Assembly (NCBI RefSeq): GCF_902498995.1
Contig: NZ_CABVLY010000022.1
Coordinates: forward strand, 82,961-146,960
Length of the DNA stretch: 64,000 bases
Direction of reading: 5' to 3'
Source: Burkholderia anthina
GTDB lineage: Bacteria > Pseudomonadota > Gammaproteobacteria > Burkholderiales > Burkholderiaceae
Below are positions 38,370 through 46,838 of the stretch, in pieces. How positions within the stretch are numbered: the first letter of the stretch is position 1; the number at the start of each line of letters is the position of its first letter. A model generated the notes under the pieces. That model ran no database searches. It was not told where the DNA came from and was given only the letters and a program-made list of their open reading frames with translations. Position numbers and translations under genes: made by a program.

Positions 38370-39065
38370 ATGACTAGCGCCACTCAACCCCGACTCGCGG
38401 CAATCGGCCGTCCGCGCCAGTTCGGCAAAAAGCGGGCCCATCCGGTCCGTCGCTTCGGCGGCATCGCGATTGCCATCGGCCTGCATCTCGTCCTGATATG
38501 GGCGCTGGTGAACGGCCTGGCGACCCGGGTCGTTCAGATCGTCCAGCAACCGATCGAGACCCGCATCATCGTCCCGGTGAAACCGCCGCCCCCGCCCCCG
38601 CCGCCGAAGCCGGTCGATAAGGTCGTGTCGAAGCCGCGGGTTGCGCCGCCGCCTCCGCCGTTCGTGCCGCCGCCCGAGGTGCACGTGCAGGCGCCGCCGC
38701 CGCCGACCATGACGCACCAGGATGCGCCGGCGCCGAGCGCACCCGTGCACGAGGCGCCCCCCGCGCCGGTGCCGGCGCCGGTTGCGCGGCCGGTGAACCA
38801 GGAGATCGGTGTCGTCTGCCCGAATTCGGACGAAGTCCGCGCGTCGATCGTCTATCCGCCGGAGGCGCAGGACAACGACATCACGGGCGATGTGACGGTC
38901 GAATTTACGGTGGACCCGGACGGGCACGTCACGAACCTGCGGCTCGCGCAGCCGGCCGATCCGGTGCTCAATCGCGCGGCGCTCAATGCGGTCAAGCGCT
39001 TTCGCTGCATCGCGCAGGGGCAGCCCGTGCGGGTGCGGGTGCCGTTTTCCTTCAATCTGAATTGA
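38370..39065 (+). CDS. TonB energy transducer
   Basis: A 231-residue TonB. It has a basic N-terminus, one transmembrane helix (about 31-50, beginning GIAIAIGLHLVLIW with the conserved His), a long proline-rich periplasmic spacer with PPPPPPPKP and PPPPTM runs, and a C-terminal domain (about 140-231) with YPPEAQDNDITGDVTVEFTVDPDGHV and VKRFRC. It carries the outer-membrane receptor load using proton force gathered by ExbBD. It is followed by exbB and two exbD genes. Being inside a monooxygenase cluster suggests it serves the local receptors. ATG 38370 is preferred to the TTG at 38364. Confidence 0.9.
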   Translation: MTSATQPRLAAIGRPRQFGKKRAHPVRRFGGIAIAIGLHLVLIWALVNGLATRVVQIVQQPIETRIIVPVKPPPPPPPPKPVDKVVSKPRVAPPPPPFVPPPEVHVQAPPPPTMTHQDAPAPSAPVHEAPPAPVPAPVARPVNQEIGVVCPNSDEVRASIVYPPEAQDNDITGDVTVEFTVDPDGHVTNLRLAQPADPVLNRAALNAVKRFRCIAQGQPVRVRVPFSFNLN

Positions 39066-39130
39066 CGCAGGCCACGGCAGGCCGTTCGATCTGACCAGCT
39101 TTACGAATCGAAACACGGGATGGAGTCCTT

Positions 39131-40069
39131 ATGAAAAAGCGCTTTCGCGCCGCACTCGCGGCAAGTCTGATGATCACCGCCGGCATCGGCGGCACGCTGG
39201 CCGCACCGCAAGCCGTGCTTGCACAGGAAGGCGCGGCATCGGCGCCGGGCCCGGCGGCATCCGGCACCGCATTGACCGCGGCGGCACCGGCTGCCGCAAG
39301 TGCCGCCGATCGGGCGGTGCCGCCGCCCGAGCCCGCGACGTCGGCAACCGTCGAGAACCCGTACGGCCTCGGTGCCCTGTGGGCAAACGGCGACTTCGTG
39401 GCCCGCTTCGTCCTCGGGCTGCTCGTGGTCATGTCGCTCGGCAGCTGGTACATCATGATCACCAAGTTCCTCGAGCAGGTGCGGGCAAACAGCCGCGCGA
39501 AATCGGCCGACGAGCAGGTCTGGAATGCGCCGACGCTGGCCGAGGGCGCGGCCCAGCTCGATGATGCGTCGCCGTTCCGTTTCATCGCGGAGAACGCGAT
39601 CGAGGCCGGGGAGCATCACGACACGGCGCTGCTCGATTCGGTCGACCGCAATACCTGGATCGACCTGAACATCGAGCGCTCGATCACCAACGTGTCGAAC
39701 CGGCTGCAGGACGGCCTGGCCTTTCTGGGCACGGTGGGGTCCACGGCGCCGTTCGTCGGTCTGTTCGGCACGGTGTGGGGCATCTATCACGCGCTGACGG
39801 CCATCGGCATCGCCGGCCAGGCATCGATCGACAAGGTCGCCGGCCCGGTGGGCGAGGCGCTGATCATGACCGCGATCGGCCTTGCGGTGGCCGTGCCGGC
39901 CGTGCTCGGCTACAACTTCCTCGTGCGCCGGAACAAGTCCGTGATGGAGCGCGTGCGCGACTTCGGCGCACAACTGCATACGGTATTGCTCGCGGGCGGC
40001 CGGCGTGCGGCCGGCAGCATCGCGACGTCTGCGGCGCAGTCGCCGCAGGCGCTGGCGGTTCAGTCGTGA
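39131..40069 (+). CDS. exbB: ExbB proton-channel protein
   Basis: A 312-residue MotA/TolQ/ExbB-family protein. The N-terminal extension has its own signal-like helix (about 8-33, ending AVLAQEG) and an Ala/Pro-rich linker of roughly 35 residues. The channel domain then shows helices near 95-115, GLAFLGTVGSTAPFVGLFGTVWGI near 200 and ALIMTAIGLAVAVPAVLGYN near 250. The TVGSTAPFVGLFGTVWG segment is diagnostic for ExbB/TolQ. It is 65 bases after tonB and 12 bases before exbD. Confidence 0.9.
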   Translation: MKKRFRAALAASLMITAGIGGTLAAPQAVLAQEGAASAPGPAASGTALTAAAPAAASAADRAVPPPEPATSATVENPYGLGALWANGDFVARFVLGLLVVMSLGSWYIMITKFLEQVRANSRAKSADEQVWNAPTLAEGAAQLDDASPFRFIAENAIEAGEHHDTALLDSVDRNTWIDLNIERSITNVSNRLQDGLAFLGTVGSTAPFVGLFGTVWGIYHALTAIGIAGQASIDKVAGPVGEALIMTAIGLAVAVPAVLGYNFLVRRNKSVMERVRDFGAQLHTVLLAGGRRAAGSIATSAAQSPQALAVQS

Positions 40070-40081
40070 GCGGGGGCTGTC

Positions 40082-40504
40082 ATGGCGATCAGTGTCGGCG
40101 GTGACGACAACGACGAGGTCATCTCGGCGATCAACACGACGCCGCTCGTGGACGTGATGCTGGTGTTGCTGATCATCTTCCTGATCACGATTCCGGTCGT
40201 GACCCATACGATCCAGGTGCAGTTGCCGAAGGAGCGGATCCAGCCGCTGCAGACCCAGCCGAAAAGCATCGAGCTCGCGGTGAACCGGCAGGGCGACATC
40301 TTCTGGGGCACCGAGCACGTGGATCTGCAGACGCTCGTGGCGCGGCTGAAGGACGTATCCGCGCAGACGCCGCAGCCGGACGTGCATGTGCGCGGCGATC
40401 AGGCCACGCCGTATCAGTACATCGGCAAGCTCGTGACGGCATGCGAGCGGGCAGGGATCGGCAAGGTTGCCTTCATTACGGAGCCGCCCGCGCGGGGCGG
40501 CTAG
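40082..40504 (+). CDS. exbD: ExbD, first copy
   Basis: A 140-residue ExbD/TolR protein with a short cytoplasmic N-terminus (EVISAINTTPLVDVMLVLLI) containing the conserved Asp in PLVDVMLV within its single helix, which carries protons. The periplasmic domain includes VTHTIQVQLPKERIQPLQTQ and ends near AFITEPPARGG. It differs substantially from the second copy, so the pair may form a mixed complex. Confidence 0.9.
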   Translation: MAISVGGDDNDEVISAINTTPLVDVMLVLLIIFLITIPVVTHTIQVQLPKERIQPLQTQPKSIELAVNRQGDIFWGTEHVDLQTLVARLKDVSAQTPQPDVHVRGDQATPYQYIGKLVTACERAGIGKVAFITEPPARGG

Positions 40505-40516
40505 GGAGTTCGAACG

Positions 40517-40948
40517 ATGGGTATGAACGTAGGTTCCGGCGCAGGCAGGGACGAGCCGGACGTGATGGTGGACATCAACACCACGCCGCTGATCGACGTC
40601 ATGCTGGTGCTGCTGATCATGTTGATCATCACCATCCCGATCCAGATGCATTCGGTGAAGATGAATCTGCCGGTGGGCAATCCGCCGGCGCCGCCGCATC
40701 CGCCTCAGGTCGTGCAGATCGACATCGGCGCGGACGGCTCGGTCAACTGGAACGGTGCGGCCGTGCGCGGCGGGGCGGCGCTGGACGCGAAGTTTCGCGA
40801 GGTGGCGGCCGAGGCCGACCAGGACGAGATCCGGTTGCGCCCGGACAAGGCGGCGCCTTACCGGGCGGTGGCCGAAGTGCTGGCCTCGGCCCAGCGCGAA
40901 GGGGCGACGAAGATCGGGCTGATCGGCAACGAGCAGTTCATGCAGTGA
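40517..40948 (+). CDS. exbD: ExbD, second copy
   Basis: A 143-residue ExbD/TolR paralogue. The helix carries DINTTPLIDVMLVLLIMLIITIP with the conserved Asp near residue 27. The periplasmic part (about 48-143) reads HSVKMNLPVGNPPAPPHPPQ then an acidic domain. It starts 12 bases after the first exbD. Double exbD sets are known in Xanthomonas and related bacteria for particular receptor classes. Confidence 0.9.
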   Translation: MGMNVGSGAGRDEPDVMVDINTTPLIDVMLVLLIMLIITIPIQMHSVKMNLPVGNPPAPPHPPQVVQIDIGADGSVNWNGAAVRGGAALDAKFREVAAEADQDEIRLRPDKAAPYRAVAEVLASAQREGATKIGLIGNEQFMQ

Positions 40949-41110
40949 GTCGTGCGCGGGCCCTGACGATCGCTTCACCGTCGGGGCCGGACGGCCGCGC
41001 GTCAATCGCGGGGCGATCGATGGTTCCCTACACCGCGGAACCCATGATGGCGGTGCGAAAAGCGCGGCATTCCTCCCGTCAACATCAGTACAACCAAAGA
41101 CAATGCGATC

Positions 41111-42454
41111 ATGAGCGAAACGCAGGCAGTGCGGCAGAACGCGCGTCCCCGGCAGATTCATCTCGGCGCGACGATTCACGGGCCCGGCGGGCATTACGCG
41201 GGATGGCGACACCCCGACGCGGTGATCGACGCAAGCATCAACCCGGACTTCGCGAAGAACGTGGCCCGCCAGGCCGAGGCAGGCAAGTTCGATTTCGTAT
41301 TCGTGGCGGACGGTCTGCATATCAACGCGAAGTCGATTCCGCACTTCCTGAACCGCTTCGAGCCGCTCACGCTGCTGTCCGCGCTGTCGGCCGTCACGGA
41401 ACGGGTGGGGCTGGTGGGGACCTTGTCGACGTCCTACAGCGAGCCGTTCACGGTTGCCCGGCAGTTCGCGAGCCTGGATCACCTGAGCCGGGGGCGTGCG
41501 GCCTGGAATGTCGTGACGTCGCCGCTCGAGGGTTCCGCCCGGAATTTTTCGCGCACCGAGCATCCCGAGCATGACGAACGTTACCGGATCGCCGACGAAT
41601 ATCTCGCGGTCACGAAGGGGCTCTGGGATTCATGGGAGGAGGATGCGTTCGTGCGCGACCGTGCGAGCGGGGTGTTCTTCGATCCGGCCAAGCTTCATCC
41701 GCTCAATCACAAGGGCAAGTATTTCTCGGTCGAGGGGCCGCTGAACGTGGGGCGTACGCCGCAGGCCCGGCCCATCCTGTTTCAGGCCGGCGCGTCCGAG
41801 GCGGGCAAGCAACTTGCCGCCAGGCATGCGGATGCCGTGTTCACCCATCACGATACGCTGGCGCAAGCGCGCGAATTCTATGCCGATCTCAAGCGCCAGG
41901 TGATCGGGCAGGGGAGGCATCCGGACGATCTGAAGATATTCCAGGGGATCGGCGTGATCGTGGGCAATTCGGCCGAGGAGGCGGAACGGCAATACCAGGA
42001 GAGCCTCGAGTTGATTACGATCGACAGCGCGCTCGACCATCTCGGCCGGTTTTTCGAGCATCACGATTTCGGCCAGTATCCGCTCGACGAGCCGTTTCCG
42101 GAGATCGGCGACCTCGGCAGCAACAGTTTTCGCAGCGGGACGGACGAGATCAAGCGCAATGCACGCGAACGCGGACTGACGTTGCGCCAGGTCGCGCTCG
42201 AATCGGCTGCACCGCGCCCGCGTTTCATCGGTACGCCGGAGCGTATCGCGGACGGCTTGCAGGAATGGTTCGAGGCCGACGCGGCGGACGGTTTCATCGT
42301 CGGCGGCGGTACGCCTGCGGCGTTCACCGACTTCGTCGAACAGGTGGTGCCGATCCTTCGGGAACGCGGTCTGTTTCGTGCCGAGTACCAGGGTACGACC
42401 TTGCGCGACCATCTCGGCGTTGGGTATCCGCCGAATCGCTACGCCGCGGCGTAA
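41111..42454 (+). CDS. NtaA/DmoA-family FMN-dependent monooxygenase, paralogue 2
   Basis: A 447-residue luciferase-superfamily monooxygenase. It shows IHLGATIHGPGGHYAGWRHP, DFVFVADGLHINAKSIPHFLN, SEPFTVARQFASLDHLSRGRAAWNVVTSPLEGSARNFSRTEHPEHDERY and a terminal TTLRDHLGVGYP. It is a duplicate of the gene at 33883-35205 in layout and many exact blocks. It closes organosulfur block 2 and is followed at once by a hairpin. Upstream 162 bases hold no clear promoter. Confidence 0.87.
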   Translation: MSETQAVRQNARPRQIHLGATIHGPGGHYAGWRHPDAVIDASINPDFAKNVARQAEAGKFDFVFVADGLHINAKSIPHFLNRFEPLTLLSALSAVTERVGLVGTLSTSYSEPFTVARQFASLDHLSRGRAAWNVVTSPLEGSARNFSRTEHPEHDERYRIADEYLAVTKGLWDSWEEDAFVRDRASGVFFDPAKLHPLNHKGKYFSVEGPLNVGRTPQARPILFQAGASEAGKQLAARHADAVFTHHDTLAQAREFYADLKRQVIGQGRHPDDLKIFQGIGVIVGNSAEEAERQYQESLELITIDSALDHLGRFFEHHDFGQYPLDEPFPEIGDLGSNSFRSGTDEIKRNARERGLTLRQVALESAAPRPRFIGTPERIADGLQEWFEADAADGFIVGGGTPAAFTDFVEQVVPILRERGLFRAEYQGTTLRDHLGVGYPPNRYAAA

Positions 42455-43003
42455 GCCCGCCGGGGACGCGCTCGCCGGCGGGATGGCGCGAGCCGGCGCT
42501 GTGCCGGATCGTCGGGGCGCGTGCGGCGCCTCGCGCTGTCCGTGCTCGCTGGCGAAGCGATCCTGCTGCTGAAATCGACCGTCTTTGCGTCGACCGTCAC
42601 GGTGTTCGGCGCGCCGTTGCCGGATCGTCGGGGCGGTGACGCGTTGCGGCAACTGACGGCATCGAAGCGACGCGTCGTTCGGCGGCTGCCGAGAACTTGC
42701 CGACTTCCAGCGCTCGCCGGAAGAGGTATCGTCACGTCCACTTTTTAGTGCTTGCGCGGGACGACGGAAATTCTTCATTCGGGGGCAGAGCGGAAAGGCC
42801 CGCGGGCATTGGCTTGTGGCACAGTCGCAATGCAAACTTAAACGAAATGTGACCCCTTGCCTCCGCAAAATTCCGCACAATGGCGACAGCGCGGCATTGC
42901 CGCCGCGACTCGCCCCCGGCAGGCCGGCCTTCCGGCCCGAAAGGGGCGGCCGGAGCGACCCTTCCGCCACCGAGACCCGACCGACGCACCGCCCCCGACC
43001 GCC
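42455..43003. other. 549-bp intergenic stretch before the response regulator
   Basis: Apart from the hairpin at its left end no gene is visible. The 42760-42900 part is less GC-rich than its surroundings and probably carries the promoter of the two-component operon (for example CACAATGG near 42887). A TGGCAC run at 42817 fails the spacing test for sigma-54. Confidence 0.55.
42456..42482 (+). terminator. GC hairpin closing organosulfur block 2
   Basis: CCCGCCGG at 42456-42463 and CCGGCGGG at 42475-42482 form a perfect 8-pair stem one base after the stop codon. There is no T tract, so termination may be incomplete. Confidence 0.5.
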
Positions 43004-43723
43004 ATGGACCACCCCAAACGCATCCTGATCGTCGAAGACGACGCCGATATCGCCGACGTGCTGAGCCTGCACCTGCGCGACGAGCGCTACGAGGTCGTGC
43101 ACAGCGCGGACGGCACGCAAGGCCTGCGCCTGCTCGAACAGGGCAACTGGGACGCGCTGATCCTCGACCTGATGCTGCCGGGCGTCGACGGCCTGGAGAT
43201 TTGCCGCCGCGCCCGCGCGATGGCGCGCTACACGCCGATCATCATCACGAGCGCGCGGTCGAGCGAAGTCCACCGGATCCTCGGCCTCGAACTCGGCGCC
43301 GACGACTATCTGGCGAAACCGTTCTCGGTGCTCGAACTCGTCGCGCGAGTGAAGGCGCTGCTGCGCCGCGTCGATGCGCTGGCGCGCGATTCGCGGATCG
43401 ACGCGGGCACGCTCGACCTCGCGGGGCTGTCGATCGACCCGATCGCGCGGGAAGCGACCGTCGACGGCACGCGCATCGACCTCACGCCGCGCGAGTTCGA
43501 CCTGCTGTATTTCTTCGCGCGGCATCCCGGCAAGGTGTTCTCGCGGATGGATCTGCTCAACGCGGTGTGGGGCTACCGGCACGAAGGCTACGAGCACACG
43601 GTCAACACGCACATCAACCGGCTGCGCGCGAAGATCGAGGCCGATCCGGCCGAACCCGTGCGCATCCTCACGGTGTGGGGGCGCGGTTACAAGCTCGCCG
43701 CGCCGGACCAGCGGGACGCATGA
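43004..43723 (+). CDS. OmpR/PhoB-family response regulator
   Basis: A 239-residue two-domain regulator. The receiver has the acidic pair in ILIVEDDADI, phosphoacceptor Asp55 in LILDLMLPG, the switch Ser/Thr in IIITSAR and Lys105 in YLAKPF. The winged-helix domain (about 140-235) ends in NTHINRLRAKIEADPAEPVRI and TVWGRGYKL. ATG 43004 is the family start; the frame upstream is open without similarity. The next gene overlaps its stop (ATGA). Regulon unknown. Confidence 0.92.
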   Translation: MDHPKRILIVEDDADIADVLSLHLRDERYEVVHSADGTQGLRLLEQGNWDALILDLMLPGVDGLEICRRARAMARYTPIIITSARSSEVHRILGLELGADDYLAKPFSVLELVARVKALLRRVDALARDSRIDAGTLDLAGLSIDPIAREATVDGTRIDLTPREFDLLYFFARHPGKVFSRMDLLNAVWGYRHEGYEHTVNTHINRLRAKIEADPAEPVRILTVWGRGYKLAAPDQRDA

Positions 43724-45216
43724 TGAAACTCACGCTCACCCAGCGGCTGTCGCTCGTGTTCTCGGTGCTGCTGCTCGCCTGCTCGGGCGCGTCGGCATGG
43801 CTGCAGATCCGCGCGAACGACATGCGCGAAAAGGAAGTCGTGCAGGGCCTGTCGCGCGATCTCGCCGCGCACATCGCGAACAGCACGCCGCTGATGGACG
43901 CGAACGGATTGCGCCCGGATGCCGTGCGCACGCTGTTCGGCCAGTTGATGGGCGTGAACCCGAGCGTCGAGGTGTACCTGCTCGACAACGCGGGGCGCAT
44001 CGAGGGCGACGACGCGCCGCCGGGCCACGTGAAGCGCGAGCGCGTCGATCTCGCGCCGGTGCAGCGTTTCATCGCGGGCGATCCGCTGCCGATCCTCGGC
44101 GACGATCCGCGCAGCCCGGACGCGCGCAAGGTGTTCAGCGCCGCGCCGTTGCAGCGCGCGGGGCAGCCGCCGTCCGGCTATATCTACGTGGTGCTGCTCG
44201 GCGAGGCGCACGACCGGCTGGCCGCGCGCGTCGACGCCGGCAACGTGCTGCGCACGACGCTGTGGTCGATGGCGCTCGTCGCGCTGCTGGGCCTCATCGC
44301 GGGCCTGACGGCGTTCAGCTTCATCACGCGTCCGCTGCGCCGGCTGACCGATGCGATGCGCCGTTTCGATGCGGACGGCGCGCCCGACACGCAGCCGCCG
44401 GTGCCGCGCTCGCCGCCGGGCCGGCGCGGCGACGACATCGCGGTGCTCGAATCGGCATTCGCGCAGATGGCCGACCGGATCGGCGATCAATGGCGCGCGC
44501 TGACGCGCCAGGACCAGCAGCGGCGCGAACTGATCGCGAACATCTCGCACGACCTGCGCACGCCGCTCACGTCGCTGCACGGCTATCTGGAAACGCTGTC
44601 GCTGAAGGCCGAGACGCTGGCCGAGCCGGAGCGTCGCCGCTACCTGTCGATCGCGCTCGCGCAGAGCGCGAAGGTCGGCCGGCTCGCGCAGGCGCTGTTC
44701 GAGCTCGCGCGGCTCGAGTCGGGCGGCGTGCAGGCGGAGCGCGAGCCGTTCTCGCTCGTCGATCTGGTGCAGGACGTGTTCCAGAAGTTCGAGCTGGCCG
44801 CGCAGGCGCGCGGCGTCGCGCTGCATGCGCGCATCCCGCCGCGCGTGCCGCCGGTGTCGGCCGATCTCGGCATGATCGAGCGCGTGCTGACCAACCTGCT
44901 CGACAACGCGTTGCGCCACACGCCGCAGCACGGCGAAGTCGAAGTCTCGCTGGCGCCGCAGGACGATCGCGTGGTGGTGACGGTGTCGGATACGGGAGAG
45001 GGGATTCCGCTCGCGCGGCGCGAAGGGCTGTTCCAGCGGCCGCAGCGGCCGATGAGCGGCGGCGCGGCGACGAGCGGCGGCCTCGGGCTGCTGATCGTGC
45101 ACCGGATGCTGGTGCTCAACGGCAGCGGCATCCGGCTCGTCGATCGCGCCGGACGCGGCGCGGTGTTCGAGTTTGCGCTGGCGGTCGCGCACCCCGCGGC
45201 GGGCGATGCGCGCTGA
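43720..45216 (+). CDS. sensor histidine kinase
   Basis: A 498-residue membrane kinase paired with the regulator before it. Helices at about 8-28 and 181-203 bracket a periplasmic sensor domain of about 150 residues with no recognisable fold. HAMP follows near 204-258. The phosphorylated His277 is in NISHDLRTPLTS, the N box is NLLDNALRHTP, G1 is DTGEGIP and G2 is GGLGLLIV. The sensor domain is acidic and poor in Cys, so the signal is not evident. An overlapping ATGA start indicates coupled translation. Confidence 0.9.
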   Translation: MMKLTLTQRLSLVFSVLLLACSGASAWLQIRANDMREKEVVQGLSRDLAAHIANSTPLMDANGLRPDAVRTLFGQLMGVNPSVEVYLLDNAGRIEGDDAPPGHVKRERVDLAPVQRFIAGDPLPILGDDPRSPDARKVFSAAPLQRAGQPPSGYIYVVLLGEAHDRLAARVDAGNVLRTTLWSMALVALLGLIAGLTAFSFITRPLRRLTDAMRRFDADGAPDTQPPVPRSPPGRRGDDIAVLESAFAQMADRIGDQWRALTRQDQQRRELIANISHDLRTPLTSLHGYLETLSLKAETLAEPERRRYLSIALAQSAKVGRLAQALFELARLESGGVQAEREPFSLVDLVQDVFQKFELAAQARGVALHARIPPRVPPVSADLGMIERVLTNLLDNALRHTPQHGEVEVSLAPQDDRVVVTVSDTGEGIPLARREGLFQRPQRPMSGGAATSGGLGLLIVHRMLVLNGSGIRLVDRAGRGAVFEFALAVAHPAAGDAR

Positions 45217-45316
45217 AATCAGCGGTGGCGCACTCGCGTGCTAAGGGCACCTTCCCCTGTTTTGGAAAATTCTTTCGTGGGGCCAGCGCAAGCCCGTTAT
45301 TAGCGTGAACAGGCCC

Positions 45317-46417
45317 TTACCCGCCGCGCTTGCGCCGCACGCCGCTCGGGGTCGTGCCGGTCCAGCGCTTGAACGCGTGGCGGAACCCGACCGCATCGCT
45401 GAAGCCGAGCGTCAGCGCGATGTCCTCGGTGCTGAGCGTGGTGGTCGTCAGATAGTCGATCGCGAGCGCCTTGCGCACGCTCGTCAGCAACGCGCTGTAC
45501 GACGTGCCTTCTGCATCGAGCTTGCGGCGCAGCGTGCGCGACGTCATGCACAGGGTGTCGGCGATCGCGTCGATGTCCGGAAACTGCCCGGGCGTGCGCG
45601 TGAGTTCCTGATACACGCGCCGCGTGAGCCCGGCCTGGCTGCGCAATTCGTCGAGCAGGCGCGCGCAGTGCGACGACACCTGCGCGGCGGTGATCGGGTT
45701 CGCGAGCTGCGGCGCACGTGCGAGCCACGCGGCCGGATAGCTGAGCACGTGGTGCGGCTGGTCGTAGGCGATCGGGCATTCGAGCGCATCGGCGAGCTGC
45801 GCCGCGTGCGCCGGCCGCGGCTGCGCGAACTGCGCGCGCGCCGGCACGCACCACGCGCCCATCACGTCCTTGATGATCGTCACGTGCAGCGCGAACTGCA
45901 TGTCGATCAGGAAGCGGTAGAGCGGCAGGGCCGGCTCGGGCAGCGCGGCTTCGTGCAGATCCGGGAACAGCCACGAGGCGGTGTCGCCCTGTTCGACCCA
46001 GCGGATCGCGAGCATGCCGTTCGCGAGCTGGTGATATTTGACGGCGGAGTCGAACGCGTGCGCGAGCGATTCCGAGCACAGCATCGCGTAGCCGTACATG
46101 CCGTAGCTCGACGCATGCAGCCGGCGGCCGACGCGCACGCCGAGGTCGGAACCGTCGTAGCGGTCGATCGCGTTGCGCGCGGCGGTCAGGAACTGCAGCG
46201 ACGACGTGAGCGTAAACGGGTCGGCGATGGCGGCCGGCGACAGGCCGGTGCCGTCGAGCACGGCGCCCGGGTCGAGGCCGAGTTCCCGGGTGACGCCGAC
46301 GAGCACGGCCAGCTTGGCCGGCGAGAAGCGTTTTTCCCGCGACGCGTGGGCGGGCGGGGTGTCCGGTAGCGGGGCGGCGCCGGCGGCCGTCGGATTCAGG
46401 GGCGTACTGCGCGGCAT
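45317..46417 (-). CDS. AraC-family regulator with arabinose-binding-like N-domain
   Basis: A 366-residue transcription factor of the OruR/GadX-like group: a long N-terminal ligand domain (about 35-220, LAVLVGVTRELGLDPGAVLDGTGLS to DLGVRVGRRLHASSYGMYGYAML) and a C-terminal double HTH (about 265-362). The first HTH is in DIDAIADTLCMTSRTLRRKL and the second in STEDIALTLGFSDAVGFRHAFKRWTG. The ATG at 46417 has no strong ribosome site. It is divergent from a fatty-acyl-CoA ligase gene, so it probably controls lipid or fatty acid use; a 14-base palindrome lies between them. Confidence 0.87.
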   Translation of the reverse strand: MPRSTPLNPTAAGAAPLPDTPPAHASREKRFSPAKLAVLVGVTRELGLDPGAVLDGTGLSPAAIADPFTLTSSLQFLTAARNAIDRYDGSDLGVRVGRRLHASSYGMYGYAMLCSESLAHAFDSAVKYHQLANGMLAIRWVEQGDTASWLFPDLHEAALPEPALPLYRFLIDMQFALHVTIIKDVMGAWCVPARAQFAQPRPAHAAQLADALECPIAYDQPHHVLSYPAAWLARAPQLANPITAAQVSSHCARLLDELRSQAGLTRRVYQELTRTPGQFPDIDAIADTLCMTSRTLRRKLDAEGTSYSALLTSVRKALAIDYLTTTTLSTEDIALTLGFSDAVGFRHAFKRWTGTTPSGVRRKRGG

Positions 46418-46838
46418 GGCGGATTCTGCGTCCGATTCGATATCGTTGACGGCTCGCAATTCTGCTCGGGAACGCTCCCATGCGCCACAGGGTTCACCCT
46501 GATATACGGTCGGCGCCACCCGGTGCGGGCCCGCCAGCAGGCAGGGTCGACCTGCCTGGAACCCGCCGGCCTGCCACGCGAACGGCTCCGCGAGCCGGTT
46601 CCACGTGTTGATCTGCGCGACGCTCGGCGTGAGCGTCGCGATCGAAACGCTCGCCCAACGCGTCGACGCGCCCGTCGCCGCCCGCGTGTCCGTTTCGATC
46701 ATCTTTTCGGCCGCCGGGATCATTTTCAAAGCGTATCTGGCGGGCGATAGTCTCCGGTCAGGCAGCGGCCTGCGCCCGTTCGGCGCACGGCCGCCGTGCG
46801 AACGGCGCTGCGTGGCGCCGTCCCCCGAGGAGCAGGAC
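46418..46838. other. 421-bp divergent region between AraC gene and acyl-CoA ligase
   Basis: No gene is visible. The notable element is a 14-base palindrome at 46488-46501, listed separately. A CGATAG-like -10 near 46745 could serve the ligase gene. Confidence 0.5.
46488..46501. promoter_or_regulatory. palindrome in AraC/ligase divergent region
   Basis: CAGGGTTCACCCTG has perfect 6-base arms around TC. It lies about 70 bases before the AraC start. AraC proteins more often bind direct repeats, so the binder may be another protein. Confidence 0.4.

Noticed and set aside
38580..38790. Proline-codon repeats in tonB as a mobile or unstable repeat
   Set aside because: A proline-rich spacer is normal for TonB and codons are mixed rather than a perfect tandem unit.
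42817..42833. TGGCAC-N5-CAATGC as a sigma-54 promoter before the response regulator
   Set aside because: GG to GC spacing is two bases too long and the -12 element lacks TTGC.
42763..45300. GGAAATTCTT-like segments on both sides of the two-component operon as a repeat pair
   Set aside because: Shared identity is limited to about ten bases with no extended alignment.
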